Source of the DNA: Phlebopus portentosus | Taxonomy: Eukaryota; Basidiomycota; Agaricomycetes; Boletales; Boletinellaceae | Direction: 5' to 3' | DNA length: 64,000 nt | Assembly: GCA_037892935.1 (NCBI GenBank) | Contig: JAYXKI010000004.1 | Span: 1,984,001 to 2,048,000 of the forward strand | Shown: in pieces, positions 23,250 through 36,249 of the stretch | How the letters are laid out: every line of letters begins with the position of its first letter | Numbering within the stretch: position 1 is the stretch's first letter | Program-made: the position numbers and the translations under genes | Notes under the pieces: model-generated | Database searches by the model: none | What the model saw: only the letters and a program-made list of their open reading frames with translations | What the model was told of the DNA's origin: nothing

Positions 23250-24632
23250 ATGACGACCGCAAGACCTCTTGAAGAAATCGCTACAGAAATAGTCCAAAGT
23301 GAGTATTGCGAATGACAGGAAGCATTCCAGTATTTATTTCACTGCTAGGATTAAGGAGTAGGAAAATCCCTGAATATCAGAGACAGCATCTGGAACAGGG
23401 ACAACCTTACGGAGGAGGAGGCTGGGGATCGAGGGCAATCGTATACTGGAGGCGGCTGGACAATGGCGAGGTTCGCAAATGAGAGTTATGGCAGCAATGC
23501 CTCTTTCTAAAGCAGGCTCATTTGTTTTCAAGCTTGTGGCAGTCAAGTGCCTCTCGAAAACGCTCGTGGAATTCATAAAAGATGCTGACGGCAAGGATGC
23601 TGAAGCGAGGAAGGAGAGGCTATTCCAGGTAATTGTAGTTTCAGCCCTGACAAGACGTTCTAGCATCTCTTATGCTTTTCCCTTGGAGTACTTCGAGAGA
23701 GAATGTGTATTGTGGTATTCAGGATCAAGACAGACCGAAGATCCACGGTGCTCGAATATTGTACGGCTTCTTGGCTTCGCGACGAATTATGAAAATTGTA
23801 TATTTCCATCTCTCGTGCTTGAATTGTATCCAGAAGGCGATCTCCGTGAATTCGTATCAAGTAACAAACAGCTGAGCGAAAAGATAAAATTAAAGTTGGT
23901 GAGCTTGCTACGCCATTTTTGCCAGGGGATCATCATTTGAAATCGCATGCTCCCAAGCTCTGCGACGTTGCCGCTGGACTCGCTTATTGTATGTACCATT
24001 TTTTAGTAACTTTGCCATTTTATTCATGCTTTCCCAGTGCACGAACCGCGCCTCATGATTGTACATCGTGACATAAATGGTGTAGGTGTCGATACGACAA
24101 TATCTCTTGGCATTTGTTCATTCATTTACAGAGAAACATCATGGTTCGGAGACACCCAGGGGGAACATTCTCTGCAGCGATCGGTGATTTTGGGTCCGCA
24201 AAATTGACAGACCCAGGAGCCTTTCCCATCATCAATTCGTCAACGAGTCCATCATTAGCTTGGACACCACCCGATTACTTTGAGAATGGTAGAGAAATTT
24301 ATTCCAACCCGACGATATTCGGCGATGTTTGGTCTTTTGCATGCACTGTGATTGAGGTACCCACTGCACCCATTCAATCCCTTGGATGACTTACTCATTA
24401 TATGCTTCTTCAACAGATCATGTCGGACTCAGATCCCTGGACGGGCATCTATGATTTCCCCTTATGCTTGGCTAAAGAGAAACAACCGCTTCATCCCCCG
24501 ATACCAAAACGATATAAAAAAGACCCGGAATTCCGGTCATTCGCTCGTTCATGCTTTTTTCCTACCCCTGACTCGCGTCCAGTAGGTCGCCTCTTGGAGA
24601 AAAGGTTGCAGGTCTGGTACGAGAGGATCTAG
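23250..24632 (+). CDS. TKL-like protein kinase, canonical active-site motifs
   Basis: Separate kinase type, not A, B, C or D. Model: ATG at 23250 (MTTARPLEEIATEIVQ), then exons giving a glycine-rich stretch GQPYGGGGWGSRAIVYW (P-loop region), LVAVKCLSK (~23533), YFERECVLW (αC-like), NIVRLLGFATN, LELYPEGDLREFV, LCDVAAGLAYLHEP, the catalytic loop VHRDINGRNIMV (split by an intron near 24080-24131), AAIGDFGSAKL (~24177), GDVWSFACTVIE (~24322) and, after a last intron, a C-lobe ending at 24630-24632. Every splice I tried keeps frame using GT-AG sites, though some acceptors (for example CCCAAG) are atypical. VAVK, HRD and DFG are all present, so it is predicted active. It sits between C1 and the minus-strand B2, breaking the triad pattern. 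Confidence 0.75.
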
Positions 24633-24841
24633 TCTCTTCAATGAGCAGATAAGGCTTCAAGTTTTTCTTGCAATCGGACTCAGAGATTTGTACCATGCAT
24701 ATATCAACTTTAGAACGTTCAAAAGAGGGCTTTTGCCGACATCATTTCATTCTATGTATTGTACTGTATGTATTCCTGATGACCTGTGGTTGTCAAATAC
24801 TTTGTGTTCCCATGCTTTGGGGTTATTTATCCATTGGGCTT

Positions 24842-27350
24842 TTATGAAATTGGCTTCTTTAAGTACTTCGACCAGTAAGCAAGCTCCGGACCTTCAAGCT
24901 CGTCAAAATTGGTTGGAGTCGGCGTAATCAGCTGATCCAAGATATCGAGTACATCCCACGCCACTTTCAATATCCCTAAGCGCTTGTCCGGCGTTTCCCA
25001 GCATCCTTGCATGAGCGGCCAGTGGGACTCGGCTAGCAGGTTTAGCTCTTCCTGTTTAGCAGGCAACTGCATTGTGGACTTGGCGTCAGAAACGCTAATC
25101 ATTAGACCCTCATACGGATCTCTCTCGTAGACGACCTATAATTCATTCGTATTCAAGGCAGCTGAATCTCCACCAGGTTATTGTCACGCACCTCCAGGAA
25201 GACCACGCCAAATGAGTATATGTCGCCCTTCTTCGAGGCTTTAGGTAGCGATCCATGTTCGAGAGCCTCGTCAATTAATTCAGGGGCTATCCAGTAGCCT
25301 CTTGTTCGGGTAGTGGATGCAAGACCCAGGTAATCGTCTACCCGACTGATGTTGCTGTAGCGATGTTCGGCCAAGCCGAAATCATTCAGGACCGCATAGC
25401 AGCTCGTATCATCTAAAAGTTCGTTTGTGACGAGAACGTTCTCCTACAGAAGCATCTTAGTGGCAGAAGTGCATAAAATTTACACCGCAGAATGCGTACC
25501 GCTCTCAAGTCTCCGTGCGCAATCCCGGAAGCGTGCACTTGTATACCTTCACTTAGCAAGGGTTATTGTCACGGACAGACTGACAGATGCACATACAGAA
25601 CTCTAGTGCCAGGATGACGTCCCGCAGCTGGGAGATGCTATGTCAGATCAGACCAGCGTCCTTAAACAGCGATTGTGCTTACAAACTCGAGTTTACGCTC
25701 ATCGTTCAGGGCTTTGCTATCGGAATTTTGACCATTCGTCCCGTAGTCCTTCACGATCTTCTTGAGATCAGTATGGTACGAGTTTGAGACCAGACATAGC
25801 TGAGGCGTGAATGTCGAATCAAAGCAAACAAAGCCGAGAAGTGGTGCGATGCGCGCATGCTTGACTGTCATCCAGATTTGCGATTCTCGAAGCAGCCGCT
25901 AGATTTGGCTTTGAGATAAGATGCTCGTAATCGATTATAGGAGGCTTCTTGCCTTGGCATATGTGTTTGTCTTATATATTTTCACAGCAACCTATTTTTT
26001 ATTTGTCAATAGGAGTTTGCCTCAAGCTTTCTAACTTACAGTGCCCAAGCCTTTCTCACGTTGCATTTCAAAGACGTCTGCATACTTGCCATCACCTTTC
26101 CACTTCTTCGACTCGTAAACAACGTGCTTTAATTGCTTCAATCCAATTTCCTCAAGGACTGAAAGAACAAGGCATACGCAAGATATCACGAACTTAAATC
26201 GCATGGGTGCTCACCTCTCGTTTCCAATTTCTTGACATAGTGAAACGCATCCGCCGAAAGCTTCTTCCCGATATCCGAGGCACTTTGCGAGGGCTCGGAT
26301 TCACTTTGAGGACACAGTTCTGTGTGCTTTCCAATGCTATCCTCTTCGTGATTCTCTGCCTTCTGTAAGACTAATCCATCCTTCTCTCCAGAGGAATAGC
26401 TTCCAGCAACGTCTGCGCGCGATCAATGTTGGGATACGAAACAATGTTTGACGGCAAAAATGACGTACCAAAGTCAAAAACCGAGCTCGCTTTCAGCTGT
26501 TCTATGAATTGGTTTACATCGAAGCTGACTTCATTTCCGAGTAGCTTGGTGCATAGTCAGCGATTACATCCCGCTCAGCTGCTAGGCAAGCTTACATAGC
26601 ATTTTCCAAGAAGTCCGATAAGGAGATGATCGAGTTTCTGGCAATGTACTATCCCAGAAGTTTCATCAAATTCATGTAGCGAGTCCGTAGAACATGCTTG
26701 GACGAGTTTGGAGACGACGTATACAATTCTAAAGGGTAGTCAAGCAAAAGTAGCATCATCTAATGAGTATTCTACTTACGGTACTGTCTGTTCAAAGAGT
26801 TCTTGCAGAAAATTCGCGTTTTTCGAAGGAAGGTTATAGCATAGGACGATGTGATAAAGCAGCACATCTCTGCATCTCTCGGCGATCACTTTCAGACGCT
26901 CCGTGATTGGGCATTCTTCCTTGATCTACAATATAGGATTAACGGCGAAACTGTGGGAAGCACTACCATTCTTACCGCTATGAGTTGAACTTTCTCCAGG
27001 ACTTGAATGACAACTCGCCTCGCAAGACGTTGCATGTCCGACCATGATTTGGTATCTGGGAAAGACGGTCAGGCAAGTAAAGATCTGAGGAATGACAGGG
27101 ACTTGCTTCGAAGGGGAGAGTCTGTGTGTCTTCGCTGCCACCATTCCAGAAAACTCGCATCATCAAAAGCCAGGCCCTGCCATATAGCCTCTTTCGGCAA
27201 TGTTGCAACTTCAAGTTCTGGGGAAAAAGATCAGTTACTTAGGGACTTAGATAGGAAGCGGACCGACGCTTAAAGTTTAGCTTCCAAGAAGCAGGAAGAT
27301 GTACACGTTGTGCAAGTTGTTCCGGGCTTGTCATTGTCACCTGTTCCATG
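24842..27350 (-). CDS. Family B kinase, copy B2, apparently N-terminally truncated
   Basis: Paralogue of B1 with the same C-terminal end (stop at 24842-24844). The kinase domain has VAVKIYK (~25980), loop VHASGIAHGDLRA followed by ENVLV (~25430-25540), NDFGLAEH (~25370) and WIAPELIDEALE. The middle signature is WSDMQRLARRVVIQVLEKV (~27000-27055). The most upstream coding piece found reads MEQVTMTSPEQLAQRVHLPASWKLNFK (first 10 residues MEQVTMTSPE) from the ATG complementary to 27348-27350, joined by an intron to QLEVATLPKEA. The acidic LDDSDD exon present in B1, B3 and B4 was not found upstream. The partner A2 starts 2 kb away instead of ~190 bp and is a pseudogene. This copy may be non-functional or have a different N-terminus. 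Confidence 0.65.
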
Positions 27351-29391
27351 TTGAATGGAGTAATTAACCAGTGGTTGCTTCGGAACAGGAAGAAAGGCGC
27401 CTTTTATGTCGATGGTTCACCTGGATCGCCACACATAGCGTTCCCTTGGCCAGGGCGATATCTTGTAACCATTCTTGTGCTAGGGCCTCTAGGCGAGATT
27501 TGGAACAGAACAGAACAAGAGGTTTGTTCACACCCTTCTGGGATGTCAAAAATCCTATCTTATGTCATCTCCGGAAATACCCGTCGAGTCGCGTAACGTA
27601 AACAAGAGCAACCACAACGGAAGCTCTAGCCGTTAATTCATTTGGTTTATTGTGTCGCTGGGAACAAAATTTGAGTAAATTATATTTTTTCTTGACGAGT
27701 TCGATTGTTTAGTGAGTGAGTTGCGGATCCGGAGCCTCCGGATGACTTCCGCAGCGAACCACTGCCGCGAATCATCCATCACGAAATTTCATAGGAAATC
27801 AAAGCCAATTAATGGACAATACATTCTTAAATCTTCTCTCTCTGTCCTGATTGGACTTACTCTTTAAATGACTATGTGGACTGAAACTACGAAGCATTCT
27901 CGTCAGTAGTTGCAAGTCTCCAGAAGTATCCGGTTTGTTTACTTTGTGGACATCCTTATGATTAAAAGGAGGGAATTCACTGTATCTTTAATTGTGGGAA
28001 TCGTTCTGCCCAGAATTCCGGAGTCCTGCATATCTTCAGAGAGCTGCGCGACCTAATGAGCCCAGACACGATGTTTTCTGAATGAAATAGGCAGCCGCTG
28101 ACACTGGGAAGAACCTTCCTGAATGTTTATGTATATTGTATAAGATAAATAACTCAATGTGACATTAGGCACTCTTATTTTGATGTCACGCATGTAAGTA
28201 CTTTTTTATTAGTCCATCTGTTTTCAGGTTATAGAGAAGTGAGGGGCCGAAGACTTGTGAGATACGATCAAAACCTGATGAGGTCGTAAACGAGCTTCTT
28301 TTTCTCATACCATGCTTAGACGAAATTCTCTTTGAATGGAAGTAACCACTTGGCGAGAGCATTTTGCAGTGCGATGATAGAACAATGCCAACAATGGGAG
28401 CGTATTACTTTTGATCGGATAGTTCCTAGCTTTTGTGCGTATGTTGTTTGAATGGATAAGATGGGCATCGAGCAAGCAACTCAAAGGGCATTCGTGACAA
28501 TAAATCAAGAGGAAAAGGTTGAGAATGTGGGAAACGCTTGCATGACATCACAATTGTCGCGTCCAAGTCGATCGAATCAAATCAGTCAACAATCTGAGAC
28601 GTGCTCAGGGCTTCAAAACAAGATCGCTTCCTACTGAGGATCGTTGCAAGACGTAAGTACAATATACAGTACCGAGGCGTGGAATGCGTTCTGAATTCGA
28701 AGACCACATCCGTCCCTTTCAGATATTCCCCATCTCCACTAATATCCGCAGACTAGACTCGAAGAAGCCTGTTCTTCATACTGTGTCAATATTTCAGAGG
28801 TGAACGGACGCCTTGACGCTTCTCGCTGCATCATGCTTTCTACTAGAGGTACCGTGTATCCCATGTTGAAAAGCTAGCCAGAGACAGTAGAAACGACCTC
28901 GCTTATTGTGATGAACTTCCATTTGAACATTTTTGGAAGTATCTACTGGAAAAGGATGGCTCGGGCTGAGCCTCCGCAATTCCTTCATTCCCTGGTCAAG
29001 GCCGTCATGGCCTATTATTTCTCCTTCTTAAAACTGACATCGTATTCCGAAGTCCGCGAACAACTGGCTTATGGGATGGACACACCTACAATGCAGGCAG
29101 TCAGGCGCAAGGACAGTTACCCTCTCACGAGCGGAGCGAGAAGCTGACAGGATTTGTTTGCTTCAGAAGAGACCATGACGATAATAGTGTGGATAATGAG
29201 GGAATAGATCCAGATGAACCCTTGCTGTGTCGTATTTTGCCTCTTGGCACAGTTGAACAAGCTGGCCCTGGACTTTGTTGTATTAATTGCCTTTAAACCT
29301 CATGGACAATTGTCTCCATTCTTAATCAGCCCGACCTCTCTTGTACTCTCCCGCCATCCATCGCGACACTTCCTCGCCCCATCGAAACCTC
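27351..29391. other. 2-kb spacer replacing the compact B/A promoter
   Basis: In intact triads B and A are separated by ~190 bp; here B2 and A2 are 2 kb apart. No complete gene recognised. Weakly coding-like frames exist (CDELPFEHFWKYLLEK near 28907; an acidic stretch near 29175) but they do not join into a known protein. It could be an insertion or a rearranged remnant that removed the B2 N-terminal exons. Confidence 0.45.
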
Positions 29392-30712
29392 ATGAATCTC
29401 AAGAAAATACGCCACCAACTGCTTTTCAGTGAACCACTCAAAGTAAACTGGAGTTTATATGAGCTAGCTGAAGACGAAATCTGGTGGAGAGATCGTTATT
29501 CGCTGTTTGAATCTCGTGGTTACCGTCTGCGCGATCGACTACGACCGGGATGGGTACCTTCATGGAAATCAAACCCGAAGAGACACCCGGAGGACCACGA
29601 GGACACCGCTTCTAGCCATGTACGCATGCTGCTCGTGTTTTAGTTGTCTTTGTCTTTATCAAACGTCCTAGCATCCTCTTTCACGCATGCTGCTCTTGTC
29701 TCCGACGGGTCGAATGTCATCATTAAGAAAATCAAGAGAAACAACGATGAAAAGTCGATAGCAGTCTTCCTATCTTCTCTGAAGGACCAGAAGAACCATT
29801 GTGTGCCGATCATTGACTCATTCCCGGACGAAGCAGAAGATGATATCGAGTTTCTCGTCATGCCGTTATTGCGCAGATTCAATAATCCTTCGTTCCGTGC
29901 AGTCAATGAAGTCATTGACTTCGTGAAACAGACACTCGAGGTTCGTCACCTGTACATTCACTAACGATATGCTTACAAGAACCATCCCAAGGGAGTTGCC
30001 TTCATACATTCTAAGAACATCGCGCATAGGTATGAGGGACTCGTCGACTGCTGATAGCATTTACTAACATCGAGTACTGTCAGAGATTGTTCAGATTTGA
30101 ATATTATGTTAGATGGAACATCGATGTTTCCAGAGGGCTTTCATCCTGTCCGTCAAATCATGGACAGGAGTTCTACAAAGCTTGCAAAGTACAGAAGTCG
30201 ATGTAATAGCCCAGGCGTGAAGTATTACTTCACGGACTTTGGGCTGTCTTCGTGATTTGATGATATGGACTCAGGGCATCTCGTAACCGGTCGCAGATGC
30301 CAGGTTTATGTCCCGGAACTCTCAGATACGATTCCCTATGATCCATTCGCAGTGGATATTTATCTACTTGGAGATGTTTACAAGAAGAATTTCGTTGAAG
30401 TATGTTTGCTCACTTATCGCTACTCAGTCCATAGCTTAACATTTTCATCAGAAATATTCGAATGCTCAGTTTCTGAAACCTCTCGTGGAATCCATGACGC
30501 AAATGGTCCCTTTTGAGCGCCCCAGAGCTAAAGCCGCTTTGAAACAACTTGAAAATCCCGTTCCTCTCATGCCGAAGTCATCGCTGCGATGGAGGCTGAT
30601 AAAGAACAACGTAGGACGAGCATCTCATTTCCTCCTCAACATCAGTTGTACCACCCGCGAGGGAGTTTTTGTCGTTAGGCGTATGATCAATAAGCAATAC
30701 ACGCGAGCTTGA
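29392..30712 (+). pseudogene. Family A kinase pseudogene A2
   Basis: Clear A-family copy: MNLKKIRHQLLFSEP start at 29392, GYRLRDRLRPGWVPSW, SNVIIKKIK (Lys), loop RDCSDLNIMLD (~30093) and FTDFGLSS. Two lesions are visible. The start of exon 2 (29669 on) is one base shorter than in A5/A6, shifting the frame. A TGA at 30253-30255 sits directly after DFGLSS, where A5 and A6 have CGA (Arg). The C-terminal exon (KYSNAQFLKPLVESM to stop 30712) is otherwise open. The nearest intact relatives are A5 and A6. It is paired with the truncated B2 and has no C gene behind it, so this looks like a dying triad. Confidence 0.8.
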
Positions 30713-31222
30713 TGAATATATCCTAAAGGTATTATTTAAACTTGCGAGTGAACTGAATCGACAATTCTCAGTGCCAGAAAGTGCACATCTAACATCGGTC
30801 ATAGATGCCGCAGAATGCAATTTGTCCGTTGCATGATATTGTTTCTTGTCCTTATCATTCTCCAGCCGTTGTAGAATCAACGACAATAAAATCACCTCAT
30901 CAGGTTCTTGTTTATCAAGAGCAGTCTTTTTTATCCGGAACCAATATTTATGAGAGAACTCATAACATTAGGTAACACTCGAAGTAGCGGGACTCATACC
31001 GAACATAGTGTACCCAGATGAAGCTCCCAAACTGTGTCGGATACCCTTCTGTTCATCTCACTTGGGCTCTTTATGCGAATACCCTAAAGTCTCATGATTC
31101 ATTTTCAACACTAGATGCTTCCTACTTATCATTACACATGCTGACAAAAGAACGGATCTGTTGTTCCAGTAGTGCTTGAGCATTTTCTGTTTTCAGGTTC
31201 GCGATATGTACAGTATAAAGTG
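30713..31222. other. Intergenic between convergent A2 pseudogene and D1
   Basis: About 0.5 kb between tail-to-tail genes, presumably holding both 3' ends. Nothing else seen. Confidence 0.4.
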
Positions 31223-32644
31223 TCAAAGCAGAAAATTACATGCACTGAGTACGGGTCTCACGGCGAGAATGAATTCTCTTCCAAAAGAGCGAATGTCGTG
31301 CAAAAATGATTCTATCTTCCCATTTCCTGCCTCTTTCAACCGTTGTCTACGGGAGTATCCCGAAAGGGAAGAAACGAGCTCCATGTATTTTTCCAAGGCC
31401 TCAGAGGCGGATGGACGCTTTGTCGGTTCCTCTTGCGTCATAATATCGGCAAGAGGTGTTATGAATTGCACGTTAGTATATTTCTTTCATGGAATGCAAT
31501 GCGTCGGTAAAAGAACAACAGGGCAATAGAAAGGCAGAATAACTGCGTACCGCTACGAAGTTCCGTTTGAAGACGTTTCCGAGTATGAAGATGTCTACCG
31601 GAAATGGATCATAACTATCGACGGTTGAGAGTTCTGGTACATCTTTGTCGAGACCAGCTTTACCCATCACCAGTCGGGTTTCTCCTTCCAGAAAATGACT
31701 CGAGATGCCAAAATCTGTGAAAAAGTATTTCACTCCCAGTCCATCACTGCGCCGAAGAGGACGTGCCCGTTTGCCGTTCGCATCCAAATCCCAATAACTT
31801 GGATGAAAACCTTTCGGATACATCCCAGCTGCATCAAACATTATGTTCTTGTCGGAGCAATCCCTTTAGAAGTTTAGGTATCAGATGTTGCTTGTCTGAA
31901 TTGTTGATGATCTTCTGACCTGTGCGCAACCCCGAGTGTATGCATAAATGTCAGTCCCTGTAAATACAAAGTTAGTAAGACCAATGTATTTGAAGTCACG
32001 GTGTCGGCTTACTAACCTCCAAAGTCTGCTTCATGAAATCAAGCACCTCTTCGACGTTGAAGAAGGGTGGTTCATCGAATGGTCGGAGTAAGGGCATCAC
32101 GAGGAATTCTACGCATGGCTCTGACTGGTCCCTGATAACATCAATAATCGGTACACAATGATTCCTAGGGTCGTTCGAGTGATCGGCGGACGAAAGGTAA
32201 ACGGCAATTCTTGATTCTGTCGAATTTCGATCTACAGTCTTGAGCATGACTTTCAGTCCGTCCGACATGCGTTCTGCATCAATCAAGGAAGGTAGCTACT
32301 TTGAGGTCAGTCGGAGCTGACGCAGAGCAACCGGTAAATGAGAATAAGAAACGAACCGGGTTAAAAAGAGAATCTTCACAGAGCAATGGATCTTTAGACG
32401 TATTCAGCCAAGAGGGAACCCAGTCAACTCTGAAGCGCGGACGAAGGAGATAACCACGTCTTTCGAGCTTTTTCTGTCGACTTCTCCATATCAGCTCACC
32501 GCGAGAGAGATCGTATTTGATGGTTGTTTTTTCTCTGCGCCATGCAGGAAGGTGCTCTGACATTTGAAGATCTGGAAGCATAGTGAATGTGATCGCGTGC
32601 AGGTGGAGGGTATCGACAGCGCGTTTTGAGGCTGAGGACGCCAC
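31223..32644 (-). CDS. Family D kinase, copy D1 (intact)
   Basis: Relative of family A on the minus strand. The start is the ATG complementary to 32642-32644; an in-frame internal ATG near 32581 is an alternative. The N-terminal module is LPAWRREKTTIKYDLSRGE, then LERRGYLLRPRFRVDWVPSW. After an intron, phase-0 splicing at a TAG gives LPSLIDAERMSDGLKVMLK (Lys), NDPRNHCVPIIDVI, LVMPLLRPFDEPPF and VEEVLDFMKQTLE. Then come GLTFMHTLGVAH-RDCSDKNIMFD (catalytic loop split by an intron), FFTDFGISSHF and DVPELSTVDSYDPFPVDIFIL, with MTQEEPTKRPSASEALEKY in the C-lobe, stop 31223-31225. HRD and DFG are intact. This is the only undamaged D gene in the window; D2, D3 and D4 are its broken relatives. Confidence 0.8.
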
Positions 32645-32920
32645 AGCCCTTCGCGCAGTCCGAAAGATTCGTGTATCAGGACAGAGAAGCTATACCAGGT
32701 TCACACCTTGAGCTCTTGTCGTCTGAATGCCTTCTTTTTATTCATTTTGATTCTTGTTGTGGACAAGAGCCGATCGTAGCGACGGAAGAAACAATAGCCA
32801 GTAGGTCAGTTGCACGCAACCAAAGAGCACCTTGGAACCATTCGACATTACATAATATAAGCCTAGGTACAATTTGATTCTCTGCCAAGATTGTAAGCGC
32901 GTGCATTGGCTATCTCGTCT

Positions 32921-34447
32921 CCACTTATTTACATACAGTACTTACTGCAACATCAGGTAAAGGACCTTTCGAAGATTTGTCAGGATACTGTATCCTGAAG
33001 AAATGTAACTCCTATGAAATTGCAGAGGATTCATCTAGAGATGGGTCAACAGGAGATTCATGTGATGAGACTCCAAAGTTGCACGCATTGAACATCGAAC
33101 AAAAAAAAGGCATTCTCTTCTGAGCGATCCAATATCTTGCAATAGTGGCACAAGCTTCCCTTTCCCGATCTTCTACAAGCGTCGCCTACGGACATACCGG
33201 GAAGAGCAGAAGCGATCTCTTCGTATCGTATCAAGGCTTCGGAGGCAGAGGGGCGTCATTGCTTCGACGAGCGGAGCCATGAGTTGCATGTTAATGTGTT
33301 TCTTTACGTAGGTTGGTGAGTCAGCAACGTTCAGTATATATTCAGAAAAGAAGCAGATTTAAAGTGCACAGAGGTGAAGTTTCGCTTGAAGATGTTTCCT
33401 AGAACGAAGACGTCTACAGGAAAGAAATGGTATAAGTTAAAGCCGGAAAGCTCTGGAATATCTCGGTCGGGGCCATTTAAACCGATCACCATTCTGTTTC
33501 ACCCTCCAGAAATCGACTCGAGATGCCGAAATCCGTGAAGAAATACTCAACTCTCGGAACGTCACTACCCCGAATTGTCGGTTTGCCACCTGCATCCAAA
33601 TCCCTGAAACCCTTTCGAAAACATTCCAAATGCATCAAACATTGTGTTATTGCCTAAGCAGTCTCTGCAAGAGGAAAGTAAATGGTATCATCCTGCAATT
33701 AATAACCACGATTCACTGGCCTGTGCGCGACGCCAAATTTATGCATGAAAACCAGTCCCTAACAGTGATAAGCAGTGTCGTCCGTTGTATGCAAGGCTGG
33801 ACTGGAAAGCTTACCTGTGATGTCTGCTTCATAAAATCGAGAACTTCTTCAACGTTGTAGAAGGGTGGATGGTCGAAGGGTCGGAGTACAGGCATTACAA
33901 GGAATTCTACGTTTGGTTCCGATTCGATTCGTCTCTAATGATATCGAGAATGGCAACACAATGATTTGTGGGATCCTTCGCATGAACTTGCGAAGATAGA
34001 TAAGTGCCGATTTGCGCTTCTTTCGAGTCCCGGTCTACGATATTTAGCATGATCTTCATTCCATCGGAGAGGCGCTCTGCATCGACTATGAAAGGCAGCT
34101 ATTTCAAGTTCAGTGGACGTTGGGCTGAGAGCAGCAAATCAGAACAAACCGGGTTAAAGAGTCCATCTTCGCAGAGCAAGGGCTTCTTTGTTGTATTCAA
34201 CCAGGAAGGGACCCAATCAGGCCTGAAACGCGGACGAAGGAGATACCTATGTTGTTCAAGCATCCTCTGTCGATCTCTCCAAACCCTTTCACCAGGAGAG
34301 ATCGAATTCGATTTGAATATTTTCTTTACGCCAAACGGGAAGTTCCTCAGACATTTGAAGATCGGAAAGAGAGTGCGGTTGCATGTAGGTGACGGAACAA
34401 TATATGGTAACTTGTGTTGAGGCCGAGGACGCCAGTAAGTAGAATCG
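32921..34447. repeat. 1.5-kb direct repeat, copy 1 (kinase D2)
   Basis: Begins CACTTATTTACATACAGTAC and ends at ...AGTAGAATCGAG. Closely similar along its length, in the same orientation, to 36714-38232. The two copies flank the serine-protease gene. Part of the block recurs at 51132-52226. Confidence 0.8.
33090..34420 (-). pseudogene. Family D kinase pseudogene D2
   Basis: Recognisable from MLEQHRYLLRPRFRPDWVPSW (N-terminal, ~34200-34270), LVMPVLRPFDHPPF, VEEVLDFMKQT, RDCLGNNTMFDAFGM and YFFTDFGISSRF. Several frame breaks show against its sister copies. There is a 2-base loss near 34287 (GGAGAGATCG against GGAGAGAGATCG), a 5-base GATTC duplication near 33930, and a 1-base loss near 33493. 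It also shares with D3 a deletion in the C-lobe (EAMT followed directly by RPSASEAL, out of frame, ~33255). The catalytic loop Ser of RDCS is Leu here. It cannot encode a full kinase. Confidence 0.8.
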
Positions 34448-34489
34448 AGACAGAAGGTAAATAAGGAGTCGACGGTGGTGTTTTTGCGT

Positions 34490-36249
34490 TCAGAAGCTTT
34501 CGCGATTGAAGTCGGCATGCGGGTACTGAGCCATGAGCTGCTCAAGGGCCCACCAGGCGGGAGTCGCGTAGGAGACGTGGCTGTTGCCACCTTTGGCCAA
34601 GTCGGAATGAAGGATACCGACCATCTTGCCCTGGCCGTCGAAGACGAGCGAGCCGGAGTCGCCCTTGGCGGAGAAGGGCCCAGACTGCTTGTCGTAGTTG
34701 TAGATGGCAAGCTCGACGGACTCGACACCGAGATCGTCGCAGGTGTAGGCCTCGAGGCCGGCGTAGCGTCCGACGGTGAGGTCGGTGGTGTTGCCGTCCT
34801 TCATGACGACGATGCAGGGCTCGCCGTTGCTGTCGAAGGTGTCGGGATTGGCCAGGAGCTCGCGCGTGACGCAGCCGTTGATCCGGAGCTGGCGATTGGC
34901 GGGGAACTTGAAGACAGTCCTGCCGTTGCTGTGAGGGTAGAACTTGTCGACGAGTTGCTGCGAGGTATATTTGGCCCCTGCAGGTTTTCTCTCATCAGAC
35001 AAGGTGATATCACGAAAAAAAGACGGGGCATGACGCACCTAAATCGACAACGTTACCCTTGAACTGAGCCCTGAACCTCTCCGCATCGACCTCGAAGGTG
35101 CCGATGTCCTTGGTGTAGCTGCGACCGCCGACGTCGACGGAGATCTCGGGGGCCCAGTCGACGTGTCCGATGGTCCGACGCGCGATGTCGGCCCACTTGC
35201 CGTTGACCTCCTTGTAGAAGTTCTCGAGAACGGCGATATCCTTCTCCGTCTTGGCCAACAGCGCCCGCTTAGCGACTAAGGCCTCTAGGGCCTCTTGCGC
35301 CTCCTCCTCATCCTCGATCGGCAGCTTCTCCTCCAACGCCACAATGCCTCGAGCCAGCGTGTCGGCGATGGCGGCCTTGATCTCGTCGAGGCCGCGCTGG
35401 AACCGACGGAAGCCGGCAAGTCGGACGTGCTGCGGAGGGGCGCCGGCACCCTTGAACAGGTACGGGACCGAGGTGTCCTTACGGAGAACGTGGCAGTTGC
35501 TGACGCCGAGGACCTTGTTGCTGGCGTTGCCGTGCCGGTCCTTGTTCATGTGGAAGAAGAAGGCGACGCTGCCCTGGACATAATCGTCCTCCATCTCCGC
35601 CGTGGCGATGGGCATGCCGAGCGCGGCCGTCAGGAAGCGACGAACGTGGTAGGTGGGGTTGGTGTCCTGGGTGACGCGCAGAAGAGCAGGGCCGGACAGC
35701 TTCTCGACGGCTCCCTCGAACCACTCTACGACGGCGCCGTGCACTCCGTTGGCCTCGAGAAGAGCGAGAATGTCGGGGGAAGCGAGGTGCGCGTCGTCGG
35801 CCGTCGTGCTGGCGGGATGGGTCGCGATCCAGACGACCACGGGACCGAGGGTGTCCTTTCCGTCCTCGCCGTGCGTTACGAAACGAGCTGCGTGGATGGC
35901 TGAGTAACGAATCTTGCGGTCTTTGAGCATGTCCCGGATCTTGGGCGCGACGGTGTGCCAGACGGCGTTGAGCGGCGTGTTGAAGACGCCGTGGGCGGTC
36001 TTGGTAGGGATGTGCTGAATGCGGCCCGTAGGAAGGGGGAAGGGATTCTCGAGGTAGTCCGAACGGTAGAGGAGCTCGGGAGGGTCGACAGAGACGCCGT
36101 GGTAGTACGTGACCTTCTCAAACTCGGTGAGACCGGCCTCCCTCAGTTCCTCTGGTGTGACTGTAGGAGCTACGAAAAGAAAAGTGAGCGTGGGATAGAC
36201 GAGGGAAAAGGCGGGCGATGGCACTCACAGCAGCTGCAACTGGGTTCCA

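Noticed and set aside
13160..28560. Short similarity around TGGGCATxGAGCAAG at ~13177 and ~28463
   Set aside because: Only a few short matching words; not long enough to call a repeat by eye.
34475..35903. Long plus-strand frames opposite the protease gene (for example 34475-35062, 35295-35903)
   Set aside because: Shadows of a GC-rich gene on the other strand; they lack recognisable domains, while the minus strand carries GDSGS and continuous splicing.
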